Made by a program: the position numbers and the translations under genes
Shown: piece after piece, positions 34,346 to 41,409 of the stretch
How positions within the stretch are numbered: the stretch's first letter is position 1
Layout of the letters: every line of letters begins with the position of its first letter
Notes under the pieces: model-generated
The model's database searches: none
The model's input: only the letters and a program-made list of their open reading frames with translations
Told to the model about the DNA's origin: nothing
NCBI RefSeq assembly: GCF_050908845.1
Contig: NZ_CP194171.1
Location: forward strand, 3,038,001 to 3,102,000
From: Marinobacterium_D sp050908845
GTDB taxonomy: Bacteria > Pseudomonadota > Gammaproteobacteria > Pseudomonadales > Balneatricaceae
Direction of reading: 5' to 3'
DNA length: 64,000 nucleotides

Positions 34346-35191
34346 TTGAGAGAGTTAAAGCCTGTTGATCTGGTCTGTCAGGCATTTGGTATCAAACGTT
34401 CCAGTTATTATGACTACAGGAAGGCAAAGCGGCGTATCAAGCCGCAACGCCTTGAGCTTAAAGCCCACGTAAACCGTGCTTTCAAGCTCAGCCGTGGCGC
34501 GCTGGGAAGCCGGGGTATCTGTGACTTTCTGGCTTCAGAAGGGATCGTTGCCGGCCGCTATTTAGTCCGTCGCCTGATGAAAGAGTCCGGCTTAGTGTGT
34601 AAGCAGCCAGGCCGCCATAAATACAAACGGACGACCATTGAGCATGTGGACATACCCAACCGGCTGAACCGTGAATTTGATGTGTTACACCCTAACCAAG
34701 TCTGGTGCGGTGACATCACCTACATTTGGACAGGATCTCAGTGGTCTTATCTAGCCGTCGTTCTGGATCTGTACGCCCGCAAAGTTGTTGGCTGGGCAGT
34801 CTCCACGACAGCCGACGCGAGTCTAGTCATCAAGGCGTTGGATGACGCCTGGAACCGGCGTGGGCACCCTGAAGGCATCATGTTCCATTCGGATCAGGGA
34901 TGTCAGTACACCAGTCTGAAGTTCCGCCAGCGGCTTTGGCGCTACCGCATGGAGCAAAGCATGAGCCGTCGTGGAAATTGCTGGGACAACTCGCCGATGG
35001 AGAGGTTGTTCCGCAGCCTGAAAACGGAATGGGTGCCAGAAACCGGTTATTCCTCGCTAATGGTCGCCAAAATGGATATGGGTCGGTATCTGATGGATTA
35101 CTACAACCGCCAGCGGCCACATCGTGCCAATGGCGGCATCAGTCCGGTGGCGGCGGAAGAAAAACTTAAAACCGTGTCCGGGATTAGTTGA
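34346..35191 (+). CDS. IS3-family transposase OrfB (DDE catalytic part)
   Basis: The frame of 281 codons carries the DDE integrase core: Asp in VWCGDITYIWTG, Asp in MFHSDQGCQYTS, and Glu in DNSPMERLFRSLKTEWV, in the order and spacing of IS3 OrfB. An HTH-like region (AFGIKRSSYYDYRKAKRR) precedes it. It starts at TTG only formally, because the natural product is the OrfAB fusion made by -1 frameshifting at 34286-34292. It is intact to its TGA at 35191, just inside the right terminal repeat. Confidence 0.95.
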   Translation: MRELKPVDLVCQAFGIKRSSYYDYRKAKRRIKPQRLELKAHVNRAFKLSRGALGSRGICDFLASEGIVAGRYLVRRLMKESGLVCKQPGRHKYKRTTIEHVDIPNRLNREFDVLHPNQVWCGDITYIWTGSQWSYLAVVLDLYARKVVGWAVSTTADASLVIKALDDAWNRRGHPEGIMFHSDQGCQYTSLKFRQRLWRYRMEQSMSRRGNCWDNSPMERLFRSLKTEWVPETGYSSLMVAKMDMGRYLMDYYNRQRPHRANGGISPVAAEEKLKTVSGIS

Positions 35192-35270
35192 CCACTACAA
35201 CCTTCTTCACCATCACTTCTTTTTCTTCTTTGGTGAACTTTATATTATCCATAATTCGATCTCTTGATTC

Positions 35271-35351
35271 ACTTAACGCTCACCGTAACCGGCGTGTAAA
35301 AGCATAGCGAAGCGACGCTTTTGTACGTCGGAGTTAAGGGTGTTGTTATCC
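35271..35351 (-). other. attC site of the M23-peptidase cassette
   Basis: In cassette orientation it runs from GGATAACAACACCCTTAACT to GTGAGCGTTAAGTG. The R' core GTTAAGT (35271-35277) fits GTTRRRY exactly. CTTAAC near the other end pairs with it perfectly, and AAAAGCGTCGC/GCTATGCTTTT forms the inner arms. Confidence 0.75.
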
Positions 35352-35357
35352 ATTTCT

Positions 35358-36254
35358 TTACTGTCTTTTTATCACACTGTTGATCGACAATAACCGCCCG
35401 CTAAACCTGAGACCCTTCTCCACATCATCCTTCCTTGCGTCAATGTGAAGATGTGGCTCGGAGCTATTCCCCGAATTGCCGATCTCAGCCAATTGCTGCC
35501 CCACAGCCACGACGTCACCAAGCGCCACTTTAATACTTCCGCTCTTCAGGTGGGCCATGAAAACATCCGCCTCAGCACACTTCAGCACCACATAGTTGCC
35601 TTCCGGATGTTCTGTGTCGGGGTGTCCAGGAGGGTTGTCCGGTAGGCCATCTCGAACCTTGAAAACAGTTCCCTGGCACGGGCTGTAAAGCTTCTCGCCG
35701 AAGACTTCGTAGGCACTAAGCCCTGCAGGGCTTATGCCCTGTGCCCGATTGCCAAGTGAGTTTAACTTCACGATGTCCATGGCCAGCTTGCTATCACCCA
35801 GCGCGTGGAACGGGTTTGTGATTGTGCTGGTGCCGCCTTGAAGCACGTAATAGGTCCCTGATCCAAGCGGGAAAACCAACTCAGTCGTTTCCTCTGATGG
35901 GTAATATGACCTGATGGCCAAGGCATCCAGCACCCCGAATAACAGAAGGACCAGTATAGGCGGAATTGCGATTCTGCAATCGCTCGCAGAAAAACGATGG
36001 CTATTACGTCTCGCCCGGAAGTATGAGAATACCGCAGCGATGGCGAATAGCCCGAGCACAACATACCGCAGGTAATAACTTGTGAACGCCCAAGGGCCAG
36101 TCATAAACGCGAAAGTGATGATACTTCCAGAAGCCGATAACCGGACTAGCCAATTCAGCCTGCTTAGATAGGGAACCCTGAGTAGCCAGGCGAGAGCCAC
36201 TCCTGAAAGAAGTATCGGATAGGCCGCCAACGCTATAGGAAGGATTTCACTCAT
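35358..36254 (-). CDS. Membrane-anchored M23 (LytM-type) peptidase-like protein, cassette 6
   Basis: The 298-residue protein has four hydrophobic helices in the first 125 residues. An extracytoplasmic M23-like domain follows (about 140-290). Metal/catalytic candidates are the His in NPFHALGDSKLAMDIV with its Asp, MAHL, and the HLHIDAR motif near the C-terminus. The G..V..G..LAEIGNSGNSSEPHLH run is typical of LytM domains. Such enzymes cut peptidoglycan peptides, though membrane-helix fusions of this kind are less usual. I chose ATG 36254; a GTG directly precedes it. It is separated from neighbours by attC sites on both sides. Confidence 0.82.
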   Translation of the reverse strand: MSEILPIALAAYPILLSGVALAWLLRVPYLSRLNWLVRLSASGSIITFAFMTGPWAFTSYYLRYVVLGLFAIAAVFSYFRARRNSHRFSASDCRIAIPPILVLLLFGVLDALAIRSYYPSEETTELVFPLGSGTYYVLQGGTSTITNPFHALGDSKLAMDIVKLNSLGNRAQGISPAGLSAYEVFGEKLYSPCQGTVFKVRDGLPDNPPGHPDTEHPEGNYVVLKCAEADVFMAHLKSGSIKVALGDVVAVGQQLAEIGNSGNSSEPHLHIDARKDDVEKGLRFSGRLLSINSVIKRQ

Positions 36255-36274
36255 CACGTTAATTTATCAGTAGT

Positions 36275-36352
36275 GCATGACGCCGCCATAAACGGCGCGA
36301 GCTTGCAAGCGTCCGGCGACCGTAGGGAGCGAATTTAATGGCCTTGTTAGAG
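36275..36352 (-). other. attC site of the unknown-protein cassette (5)
   Basis: In cassette orientation it runs from CTCTAACAAGGCC (R'' at 36346-36352, containing the gene's TAA stop) to GGCGGCGTCATGC (R' at 36275-36281). The R' core reads GTC in place of GTT, so the site may be weakened. Inner arms GCTTGCAAGC are palindromic. Confidence 0.68.
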
Positions 36353-36859
36353 CTCATGTTCGATATCTTCTAAATCTAAATCCTCGAGTTCACTTTCTGA
36401 GTCTTTTCGATAAATTCCAATGACAGTTTCCCAAACCAACAACCCAAACTCATACACTCTTTTAGTTGTATCCAAGGTTACTTGGCTTACCTCCCAGTGC
36501 CTGCTCCCATTATTCGTGAGTCCAAAATGCCGACAATGATCATAGGTATCTATAAATTCCTTAAACTGCTTTTTCAGGCCGTCATGTAAGTTGTGCTTAT
36601 CAACTAGGCTTTCAAATATCTTCGATGGCGACGGCACTCTTTCGCTTGGCTCAGGTATGTTCTGGCCAAGTAACTGCGAAACACTTAGGCCTATTGTGCA
36701 TATAATAAAAACACACCGCTCATGAAAATGCTCGACTTGATCATTTTCTTCAATGTCGTTCTCCAGAGCTAACCAGTATAATTTGGCTTGCTGCAATGAG
36801 TACAATTGAAGATTTGTATCCGGGCCACTTGAATCTATGAAATAGTAATGATGGGTCAT
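36347..36859 (-). CDS. Unknown cassette-encoded protein (cassette 5)
   Basis: This 170-residue protein is not recognised. It begins MTHHYYFIDSSGPDTNLQLY and looks helical, with ERCVFIICTIGLSVSQLLGQ and LKKQFKEFIDTYDHCRHFGL. The C-terminal tail is strongly acidic (DSESELEDLDLEDIEHEL). ATG 36859 has GGAG 7 bases upstream. The stop codon overlaps the attC R'' core, the standard cassette layout. It is AT-rich compared with the flanking chromosome. No domain could be named. Confidence 0.75.
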   Translation of the reverse strand: MTHHYYFIDSSGPDTNLQLYSLQQAKLYWLALENDIEENDQVEHFHERCVFIICTIGLSVSQLLGQNIPEPSERVPSPSKIFESLVDKHNLHDGLKKQFKEFIDTYDHCRHFGLTNNGSRHWEVSQVTLDTTKRVYEFGLLVWETVIGIYRKDSESELEDLDLEDIEHEL

Positions 36860-36877
36860 AGTAAGCTCCAACGATTA

Positions 36878-36953
36878 AGCTAACGGGCAGGCAAACGCGT
36901 AGCGTTTAACTGTCCAGCGAACGAAGTGAGCGAAGTTGAGCGCATTGTTATAT
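36878..36953 (-). other. attC site of the GIY-YIG cassette (4)
   Basis: In cassette orientation it runs from ATATAACAATGCGCTCAACT (R'' core at 36947-36953) to CCTGCCCGTTAGCT (R' core GTTAGCT at 36878-36884). The inner arms are AGTTAAACGC/GCGTTTGCCT. It begins right at the TGA stop of the GIY-YIG gene. Confidence 0.8.
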
Positions 36954-37754
36954 TCAATTGCCGTTATAGCCATGAACCTTGCTGCACAAAACCTCTTTCC
37001 AGAACGTCTCACGCTTGCGAATTTGTTTTTCGGTTGAATGAGTATCGGCTATTTCCAGAATTGAGTACTGGAAATTTAATTTATGCCCACTCCCATTTTC
37101 TTTTAGAACTAGCTTTAGGTCACGATTACCCCCATGGCCATTACTGGCATAGGAACACCATCGTTGCCATATACCCGTACCGCCAGTAGCACTACCCACA
37201 TACAACTTACCATTTGCCGTATCGGTAATTAGATATATGCCACATACATTCGAGAGAGCTCCATGCCAAGAAGGCACCTCTTGAGCAGTGATTAACCGAA
37301 GCTGTTCATGAGTGACTCTAACTTTGTTGTGCCCAGGGAACTCCCCAACACTCATGCGCTTTGGCAGAACTTCTGTAACAGTAAAGCCAGCACCATCCGG
37401 CTTGCCATATATGTATGATGGCCTACCACTCCGCTGATGAGACACCACCACGCGACCAATTAAATCATCTTGACCTGGCAGCAACTCTGTTTCATAGGCG
37501 ATGTGTTTGTCGCTAACCTTTTTGCAGCCCAAGACCTTATAGACACCCACAAACAACCAGGTATCTCTGCGAACCTCAATAAGCGAAACAATATGGTTGC
37601 GCGTAAAGTTCCTTTGAGTTTGGCGTTCCTGCCACTCTTTGAACCTGCCCTGGAAAAAAGCATGAAGGGGATTGCCAGTCGCCAAGTGAACCTTGTAACT
37701 CGCCGTATCAAGGCTGACATTCGCTGCATCAAGAAATTTTGTCAATGTCAGCAC
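36954..37754 (-). CDS. GIY-YIG nuclease-family protein (cassette 4)
   Basis: The 266-residue protein has a C-terminal GIY-YIG domain (about 165-262). NVCGIYLITDTANGKLYVGS carries the GIY and YVG elements. IWQRWCSYASNGHGGNRDLK has the catalytic Arg region, and RKRETFWKEVL holds the Glu. The N-terminal 150 residues (TWLFVGVYKVLGCKKV, DLIGRVVVSHQRSGRPSYIY) form an unassigned domain often seen with this nuclease type. The start is GTG 37754 with AAGGAGAG upstream. A role in defence or DNA processing is a guess from the fold. Confidence 0.85.
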   Translation of the reverse strand: MLTLTKFLDAANVSLDTASYKVHLATGNPLHAFFQGRFKEWQERQTQRNFTRNHIVSLIEVRRDTWLFVGVYKVLGCKKVSDKHIAYETELLPGQDDLIGRVVVSHQRSGRPSYIYGKPDGAGFTVTEVLPKRMSVGEFPGHNKVRVTHEQLRLITAQEVPSWHGALSNVCGIYLITDTANGKLYVGSATGGTGIWQRWCSYASNGHGGNRDLKLVLKENGSGHKLNFQYSILEIADTHSTEKQIRKRETFWKEVLCSKVHGYNGN

Positions 37755-37770
37755 TCAAACTCTCCTTGAA

Positions 37771-37885
37771 TATAACGCCCCGCATAAAGGGCGATAACAC
37801 ATGGGCTAAAATTAGGAACGAAGTGACGCAGCCCATGTGTTAGCGTCCCAGCGAGCTTGCGAGCGATTTAATGCGTTTGTTAGCT
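37771..37885 (-). other. attC site of the papain-like cassette (3)
   Basis: This is the best-formed site in the array. In cassette orientation it runs from AGCTAACAAACGC (R'' at 37879-37885) to GCGGGGCGTTATA (R' at 37771-37776). Long inner arms CTAACACATGGGCT and AGCCCATGTGTTA are perfectly complementary. The 115-bp length suits long attC types such as Vibrio repeats. The gene's TAA lies inside R''. Confidence 0.88.
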
Positions 37886-38581
37886 GTCTTTCTCGTGCCA
37901 AAAATTTAATTCTCTACCCGAGAGCATCTCTCTCATTTCTCTAGCTAATTCTTGATTTTTCAAAGAGCCATTCTCAAAACGCTCAATGATTTTCTCTCGC
38001 AATGGTTCATGTATTTTGCGTCGGTTCATCGCTGCACTTAACGTAGTAGCAGCAAATCTATACGGGAATTCATTTTCTTTCATGTCAGCTAAGATAGCTT
38101 TGTATTCTTCGGTAACATCTAACCAATCTTCCAGGTTATCTGCTTCTAAATCAAAATGTGCAGGCGTAACTTTACTTGGAGCTTTTCCCGAAATAATCTT
38201 TATTCCGGCTCTTTCATAAGCCTTAGCAACAAGTTCAGAGCAAAATGAAGACTTTTCATTTCCTGAACCCATGAATACTTTGTTGTAGCCTTGGGCATAA
38301 AAAAACATAGCCGCTTTTTGAAGTTTTTCGGTATTCAAACCTGCTTCTGTTATGGTTTTATGTCGAATAACTCTCCATCTACCTTCACAAGCAACATCCT
38401 CATCAAGTAGCAGAGTTAAGTGAACACCTTTATCACCTGTAGAATGAATAAATATTCCATCGCCTAAGCAAAACTCAACATGGCTTGAACGAGCTTTTGA
38501 ATAGATAACTTTTTGCATGGCGACAAGAGATGATGACAGCTTTCCTTCACCAGTTAGCAATAAAATGTCTCCGGGTAACAC
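37880..38581 (-). CDS. Permuted papain-like (NlpC/YiiX-type) protein, cassette 3
   Basis: The 233-residue protein starts LPGDILLLTGEGKLSSSLVA and has the catalytic pattern of permuted NlpC/P60 (YiiX/YebB-like) enzymes. His is in KARSSHVEFCLGDGIF, and Cys is in EKSSFCSELVAKAYERAGI. The C-terminal third (about 165-233) is helical and charged (REKIIERFENGSLKNQELAR). Members act as amidases or esterases on peptides or lipids, and the substrate here is unknown. It starts with GTG 38581 after AGGAGAG. There is no signal peptide, so it is cytoplasmic. Confidence 0.82.
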   Translation of the reverse strand: MLPGDILLLTGEGKLSSSLVAMQKVIYSKARSSHVEFCLGDGIFIHSTGDKGVHLTLLLDEDVACEGRWRVIRHKTITEAGLNTEKLQKAAMFFYAQGYNKVFMGSGNEKSSFCSELVAKAYERAGIKIISGKAPSKVTPAHFDLEADNLEDWLDVTEEYKAILADMKENEFPYRFAATTLSAAMNRRKIHEPLREKIIERFENGSLKNQELAREMREMLSGRELNFWHEKDS

Positions 38582-38597
38582 CGAACTCTCCTAGGCA

Positions 38598-38640
38598 GCT
38601 AACAGTCTGTTAATGGGGCCTCTGGCCCCATAATAATTAT
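38598..38640 (-). other. Short attC-like hairpin element B at the cassette 2/3 junction
   Basis: The plus strand reads CTAACAGTCTGTTAATG, GGGGCC-TCT-GGCCCC, ATAATAATTAT. It sits exactly where the attC of cassette 2 should be, between the gene stop at 38637 and the next cassette's GTTA boundary. It is about 43 bp, shorter than usual attC sites. A near-identical element occurs at 40135-40178. Confidence 0.65.
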
Positions 38641-39008
38641 AAATCACTTCTAGCCCTAGAAAAATAATAGCCTGCTACAGCACCAATAATGGCACTACCA
38701 AATGCTAAAAGCTCGGAGAAGTAGGGACTCTTTTCGATGGTGGCAAACGTGATTAGCGCCAATATTCCAAATGTAAGCATAAGTGCGAGAAGAGGTGCAG
38801 CGCGCTTATTGAGCCGTTCAGTCAGTGGTTCGGCTTTACCTATGCCACCACACGATCCACACATTAGCCCATGTTGATTTTTTAGCTGCCAAAAGTTGAG
38901 TTCATTTCGCTTAGCACACGCCAAGCATGAAGCTCCATCCTTTCCATTGGTGCACGTTCCAGTACCGGAGCAGTGCTTACATTCATGTAAATTAGCGGTT
39001 ACTTGCAC
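38637..39008 (-). CDS. Zinc-knuckle protein with two C-terminal membrane helices (cassette 2)
   Basis: The 123-residue protein has an N-terminal DnaJ-like cysteine-rich region (CKHCSGTGTCTNGKDGASCL, CAKR, MCGSCGGIG). This is followed by a basic stretch and two hydrophobic helices (APLLALMLTFGILALITFAT, LLAFGSAIIGAVAGYYF). The start is GTG 39008 after GAAGGGA. The stop lies at the junction with hairpin element B. A cytoplasmic zinc-binding head on a membrane anchor is a reasonable picture. No function is known. Confidence 0.78.
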   Translation of the reverse strand: MQVTANLHECKHCSGTGTCTNGKDGASCLACAKRNELNFWQLKNQHGLMCGSCGGIGKAEPLTERLNKRAAPLLALMLTFGILALITFATIEKSPYFSELLAFGSAIIGAVAGYYFSRARSDL

Positions 39009-39023
39009 GATATTCCCTTCGAT

Positions 39024-39082
39024 TTATAACGCTTCAAACACCGGCAGCGTTTACGCTGTCCGAGTGCTTTGATTTGTTAAAT
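39024..39082 (-). other. attC site of the first cassette (59 bp)
   Basis: In cassette orientation it runs from ATTTAACAAATCAAAGCACT (R'' core ATTTAAC fits RYYYAAC, 39076-39082) to TTTGAAGCGTTATAA (R' at 39024-39030). AGCGTAAACGCT forms the tip. The length and layout match a classic 59-base element. Confidence 0.85.
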
Positions 39083-39084
39083 TT

Positions 39085-40113
39085 TCAATGTAATTCTGTC
39101 TCGAGCTCATTAGTGCCCATATCAAAAGCTTGATAATAAATAGGTATTCCAAATCTTTCTCTAATATTATTCAAATAAGCTGACGCCTCTTCAGTAATCT
39201 TATTTGGGGATACAATCACTAACTTTTTAGCATGATTGCTATCGGGATAGTATGAATATTCAAGAAGCTGAGAAAAAGCCTCTCTAATGCACGCTAAAAC
39301 AGTTGATGATGTTTTTATCTCATAAAATATCAGGCCCTTATCGCTCTCTCTTGCCACTATATCGATCTTCGTACCATTAGTTGTTAGCTGTTCTGTACCA
39401 ACATTATCATTCCCATAACTTTTAGTAAGATGGAGGTATGCTCCATTTTGAATTTTATTATGAATGTTATCTATCTTCTTGCTGTTATCTTCATATGTTC
39501 TCCAGCCTTCATCTTTTCCCGGATTATGGCCGGGCACAAAGTTAAAAGTATGGGTTAAGAAATCAGGCAAGCCTAAATATGGTTGAAAATTATAATAAGT
39601 AGCGGATAGGGAGTCGTCACTTGCGGAGAACTCCTTAGGAGGTTCTTCTAAACTTAAATCACTAGGCCTGAATTTGACGGTAAATAGAATTTTAGGGTCA
39701 GTTTTTCTTAGGTCTTCCGAAGAAGCACCTGCCTGACCAACTTGATCAATCATTTCATCGAGCCATCCTTGCTCTTTATAAATCTGATATATTCTCTCTG
39801 ATTCTAATTCAGGAACAATCTGAAGCTTATCAATTGAACCAATCCACCATCTCGTTTTCGTTGCACTGTTAATTGAATATAGATATACCTTTAAATCACT
39901 ATCCTTATGAACATTTCGCCCGGTATTGGCTGCTTGTAAAAAACTATAGTGGTAGCCATCTACGATCTTGTCGAGATCAAAGAGCCATTCCTCATGGCCA
40001 TAGCCAACAATTTCTTCGTATGAGTCTTTGTTTTTAGATTTTCCTTCTGGTCCCGAAGGTGATCGCCAAGAGTTGGTATTCCAACAGATCCTAACTACTT
40101 TTTCTTCGGTCAC
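39085..40113 (-). CDS. PD-(D/E)XK-like nuclease protein (cassette 1)
   Basis: This 342-residue protein is AT-rich compared with the chromosome. The C-terminal part (about 215-335) has the PD-(D/E)XK pattern: Asp in TKIDIVARESD, then FYEIKTSSTVLACIREAFSQ (ExK), and LLEYSYYPDSNHAKKLVIVS. The N-terminal part contains KVVRICWNTNSWRSPSG and a region describing small-molecule- or DNA-handling strands that I do not recognise. The start is GTG 40113 with AAGGGA. Being nearest intI, it is the most likely expressed and most recently captured cassette. A defence-type nuclease is plausible but not shown. Confidence 0.78.
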   Translation of the reverse strand: MTEEKVVRICWNTNSWRSPSGPEGKSKNKDSYEEIVGYGHEEWLFDLDKIVDGYHYSFLQAANTGRNVHKDSDLKVYLYSINSATKTRWWIGSIDKLQIVPELESERIYQIYKEQGWLDEMIDQVGQAGASSEDLRKTDPKILFTVKFRPSDLSLEEPPKEFSASDDSLSATYYNFQPYLGLPDFLTHTFNFVPGHNPGKDEGWRTYEDNSKKIDNIHNKIQNGAYLHLTKSYGNDNVGTEQLTTNGTKIDIVARESDKGLIFYEIKTSSTVLACIREAFSQLLEYSYYPDSNHAKKLVIVSPNKITEEASAYLNNIRERFGIPIYYQAFDMGTNELETELH

Positions 40114-40134
40114 GAGATGTCCCTTATTATAAAT

Positions 40135-40178
40135 TTAACAGTCTGTTAATGAGGTCTACGACCTCATAATAATTATTA
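40135..40178 (-). other. Short attC-like hairpin element A at the attI side of cassette 1
   Basis: The plus strand reads TTAACAGTCTGTTAATG, GAGGTC-TAC-GACCTC, ATAATAATTAT. It is identical to element B except for paired changes in the stem (A-T to G-C, T-A to C-G). It defines the upstream boundary of cassette 1 and may be part of attI or the attC of a lost cassette. Confidence 0.65.
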
Positions 40179-40184
40179 GCAGGT

Positions 40185-40344
40185 ATACCTTTTAATTCTG
40201 GACTCCGGCTCAATTTTATTCATAAGCCTTTGATATGAAAGGGAGTACTCTGGATAACTCATTAACAAAAAGGTAGCTCCCACGACAGTCCGCCAACTAA
40301 CAGGTATACATTCGCTATTACATTTCATGGATGAGGTGTTAAGC
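40185..40344. promoter_or_regulatory. Region expected to hold attI and the integrase/cassette promoters
   Basis: The 160 bp between hairpin element A and the intI start hold no gene. In integrons attI and the outward cassette promoter lie in this place. I could not assign a LexA box or defined -35/-10 elements with confidence. Confidence 0.5.
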
Positions 40345-41322
40345 ATGTCGGACTCCCCTTTCCTTAAGTCCGTGGAAGACTTTATGCGTGTGCAGCGCTA
40401 CAGTCGGCGGACGATTCGCTCGTACCTGTACTGGATCAAGTTTTTCATCCTGTTCTGTAACAAGAGGCATCCGTCCGAACTTGGTGATGTTGATATCCAG
40501 CGGTTTCTGACGTTTCTCGCGACAGAACGAGACGTTTCGGCGGGTACTCAGGCGCTCGCATTGAATGCGGTCGTATTCGTTAAAACGAAGTTTCTGGGGC
40601 AGTCCGTTGGTGACTTGTCGGGCTTCAATCGATCCCAACGACAGCGGAAATTGCCTGTGGTTTTGACACCGGACGAAGTTTCGGCGCTGCTTTCTCAGCT
40701 TACCGGTGAGCATTACCTGATGGCAGCGATGCTGTATGGCTCTGGCTTGCGGCGGATCGAGCTGGTTCGCCTGCGCGTAAAGGATATCGATTTCGATTAC
40801 CGCCAGGTTCGGGTAATGAACGGCAAAGGGGGAAAGCATCGTTTGGTGACATTGGCCGATGAGCTGCTGGCCCTGCTGACTAAACAGGTCAAACACATCG
40901 AAGCCTTGCTCGCGAAAGACCGAATGACCGTGGGCTATGCAGGCGTCTGGCTGCCGGATGCACTTGCCCGAAAATACCCCAACGCTCCTTTTGAGTCCGA
41001 ATGGCATTATCTCTTCCCTGCCTCTCGCTTAAGTATCGATCCTGATAGCGACTGTTTGCGGCGACACCACTTCGATGAGAGTAACCTTAATAAGATTATA
41101 AAAAAAGCAGCCCGCGATGCCGGTATAAGGAAACAGGTATCCTGCCATACGTTGCGTCATTCATTTGCCACTCACCTGTTACAGTCAGGCGTCGACATCC
41201 GCACAGTTCAACAACAGCTCGGGCACGCCGATGTAAAGACGACAGAGATTTACACCCATGTACTGAAGCAAGGCGCTCAGGGTGTGAGGAGTCCTTTAAG
41301 TGGCCTTCCAGAGCAGAGATAA
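40345..41322 (+). CDS. intI: Integron integrase IntI
   Basis: The 325-residue tyrosine recombinase shows all catalytic residues: Arg in YGSGLRRIELVRLRV (about 136), the HxxR box in CHTLRHSFATHLL, a second His in QQLGHADVKTTEIY, and the Tyr nucleophile in IYTHV. Between these is the extra segment DALARKYPNAPFESEWHYLF, the IntI-specific patch that separates integron integrases from XerC/D. I chose ATG 40345, with GAGGTG 6 bases before it; homologues start SPFL. It is divergent from the cassettes, as in known integrons, and intact. Confidence 0.96.
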   Translation: MSDSPFLKSVEDFMRVQRYSRRTIRSYLYWIKFFILFCNKRHPSELGDVDIQRFLTFLATERDVSAGTQALALNAVVFVKTKFLGQSVGDLSGFNRSQRQRKLPVVLTPDEVSALLSQLTGEHYLMAAMLYGSGLRRIELVRLRVKDIDFDYRQVRVMNGKGGKHRLVTLADELLALLTKQVKHIEALLAKDRMTVGYAGVWLPDALARKYPNAPFESEWHYLFPASRLSIDPDSDCLRRHHFDESNLNKIIKKAARDAGIRKQVSCHTLRHSFATHLLQSGVDIRTVQQQLGHADVKTTEIYTHVLKQGAQGVRSPLSGLPEQR

Positions 41323-41409
41323 AGGCATAGAAACGAAAACGCCGCGGTACTAACCCCCTGAACGACGCGCTATGAAAAGCACTCCGGCCCCTGTTGTCTT
41401 TAAAAAATC

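Larger units (their letters stand above)
33965..35199 (+). mobile_element. Complete IS3-family insertion sequence (1235 bp)
   Basis: The left end TGTAGTGGTTCAATGATTCC and the right end (minus strand TGTAGTGGTCAACTAATCCC) form imperfect terminal inverted repeats. The direct repeat ACC flanks both sides (33962-33964 and 35200-35202). Inside are orfA and orfB with a programmed-frameshift heptamer. Nothing is missing, so the element appears able to transpose. Confidence 0.95.
33772..35252 (-). pseudogene. DUF2164 cassette gene interrupted by an IS3 element
   Basis: The first 17 codons (MDNIKFTKEEKEVMVKK) lie at 35200-35252. The rest (VQLYFREELDQEIGGFDAEF, IDFFSEEMGAFFYNRGLYDA, to EKPV) lies at 33772-33964. 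Removing the IS and one copy of the 3-bp duplication restores a continuous frame of about 83 codons. The restored protein matches DUF2164, a small family of unknown function recognised by LYFREELDQEIG and FFYNQGVYDA-like patterns. The insertion is precise and the gene is otherwise intact, so the event looks recent. It is cassette 7 of the integron. Confidence 0.88.

Noticed and set aside
40185..40344. LexA (SOS) box upstream of intI
   Set aside because: I looked for CTG-N10-CAG and found no convincing match, so SOS control of the integrase is not claimed.
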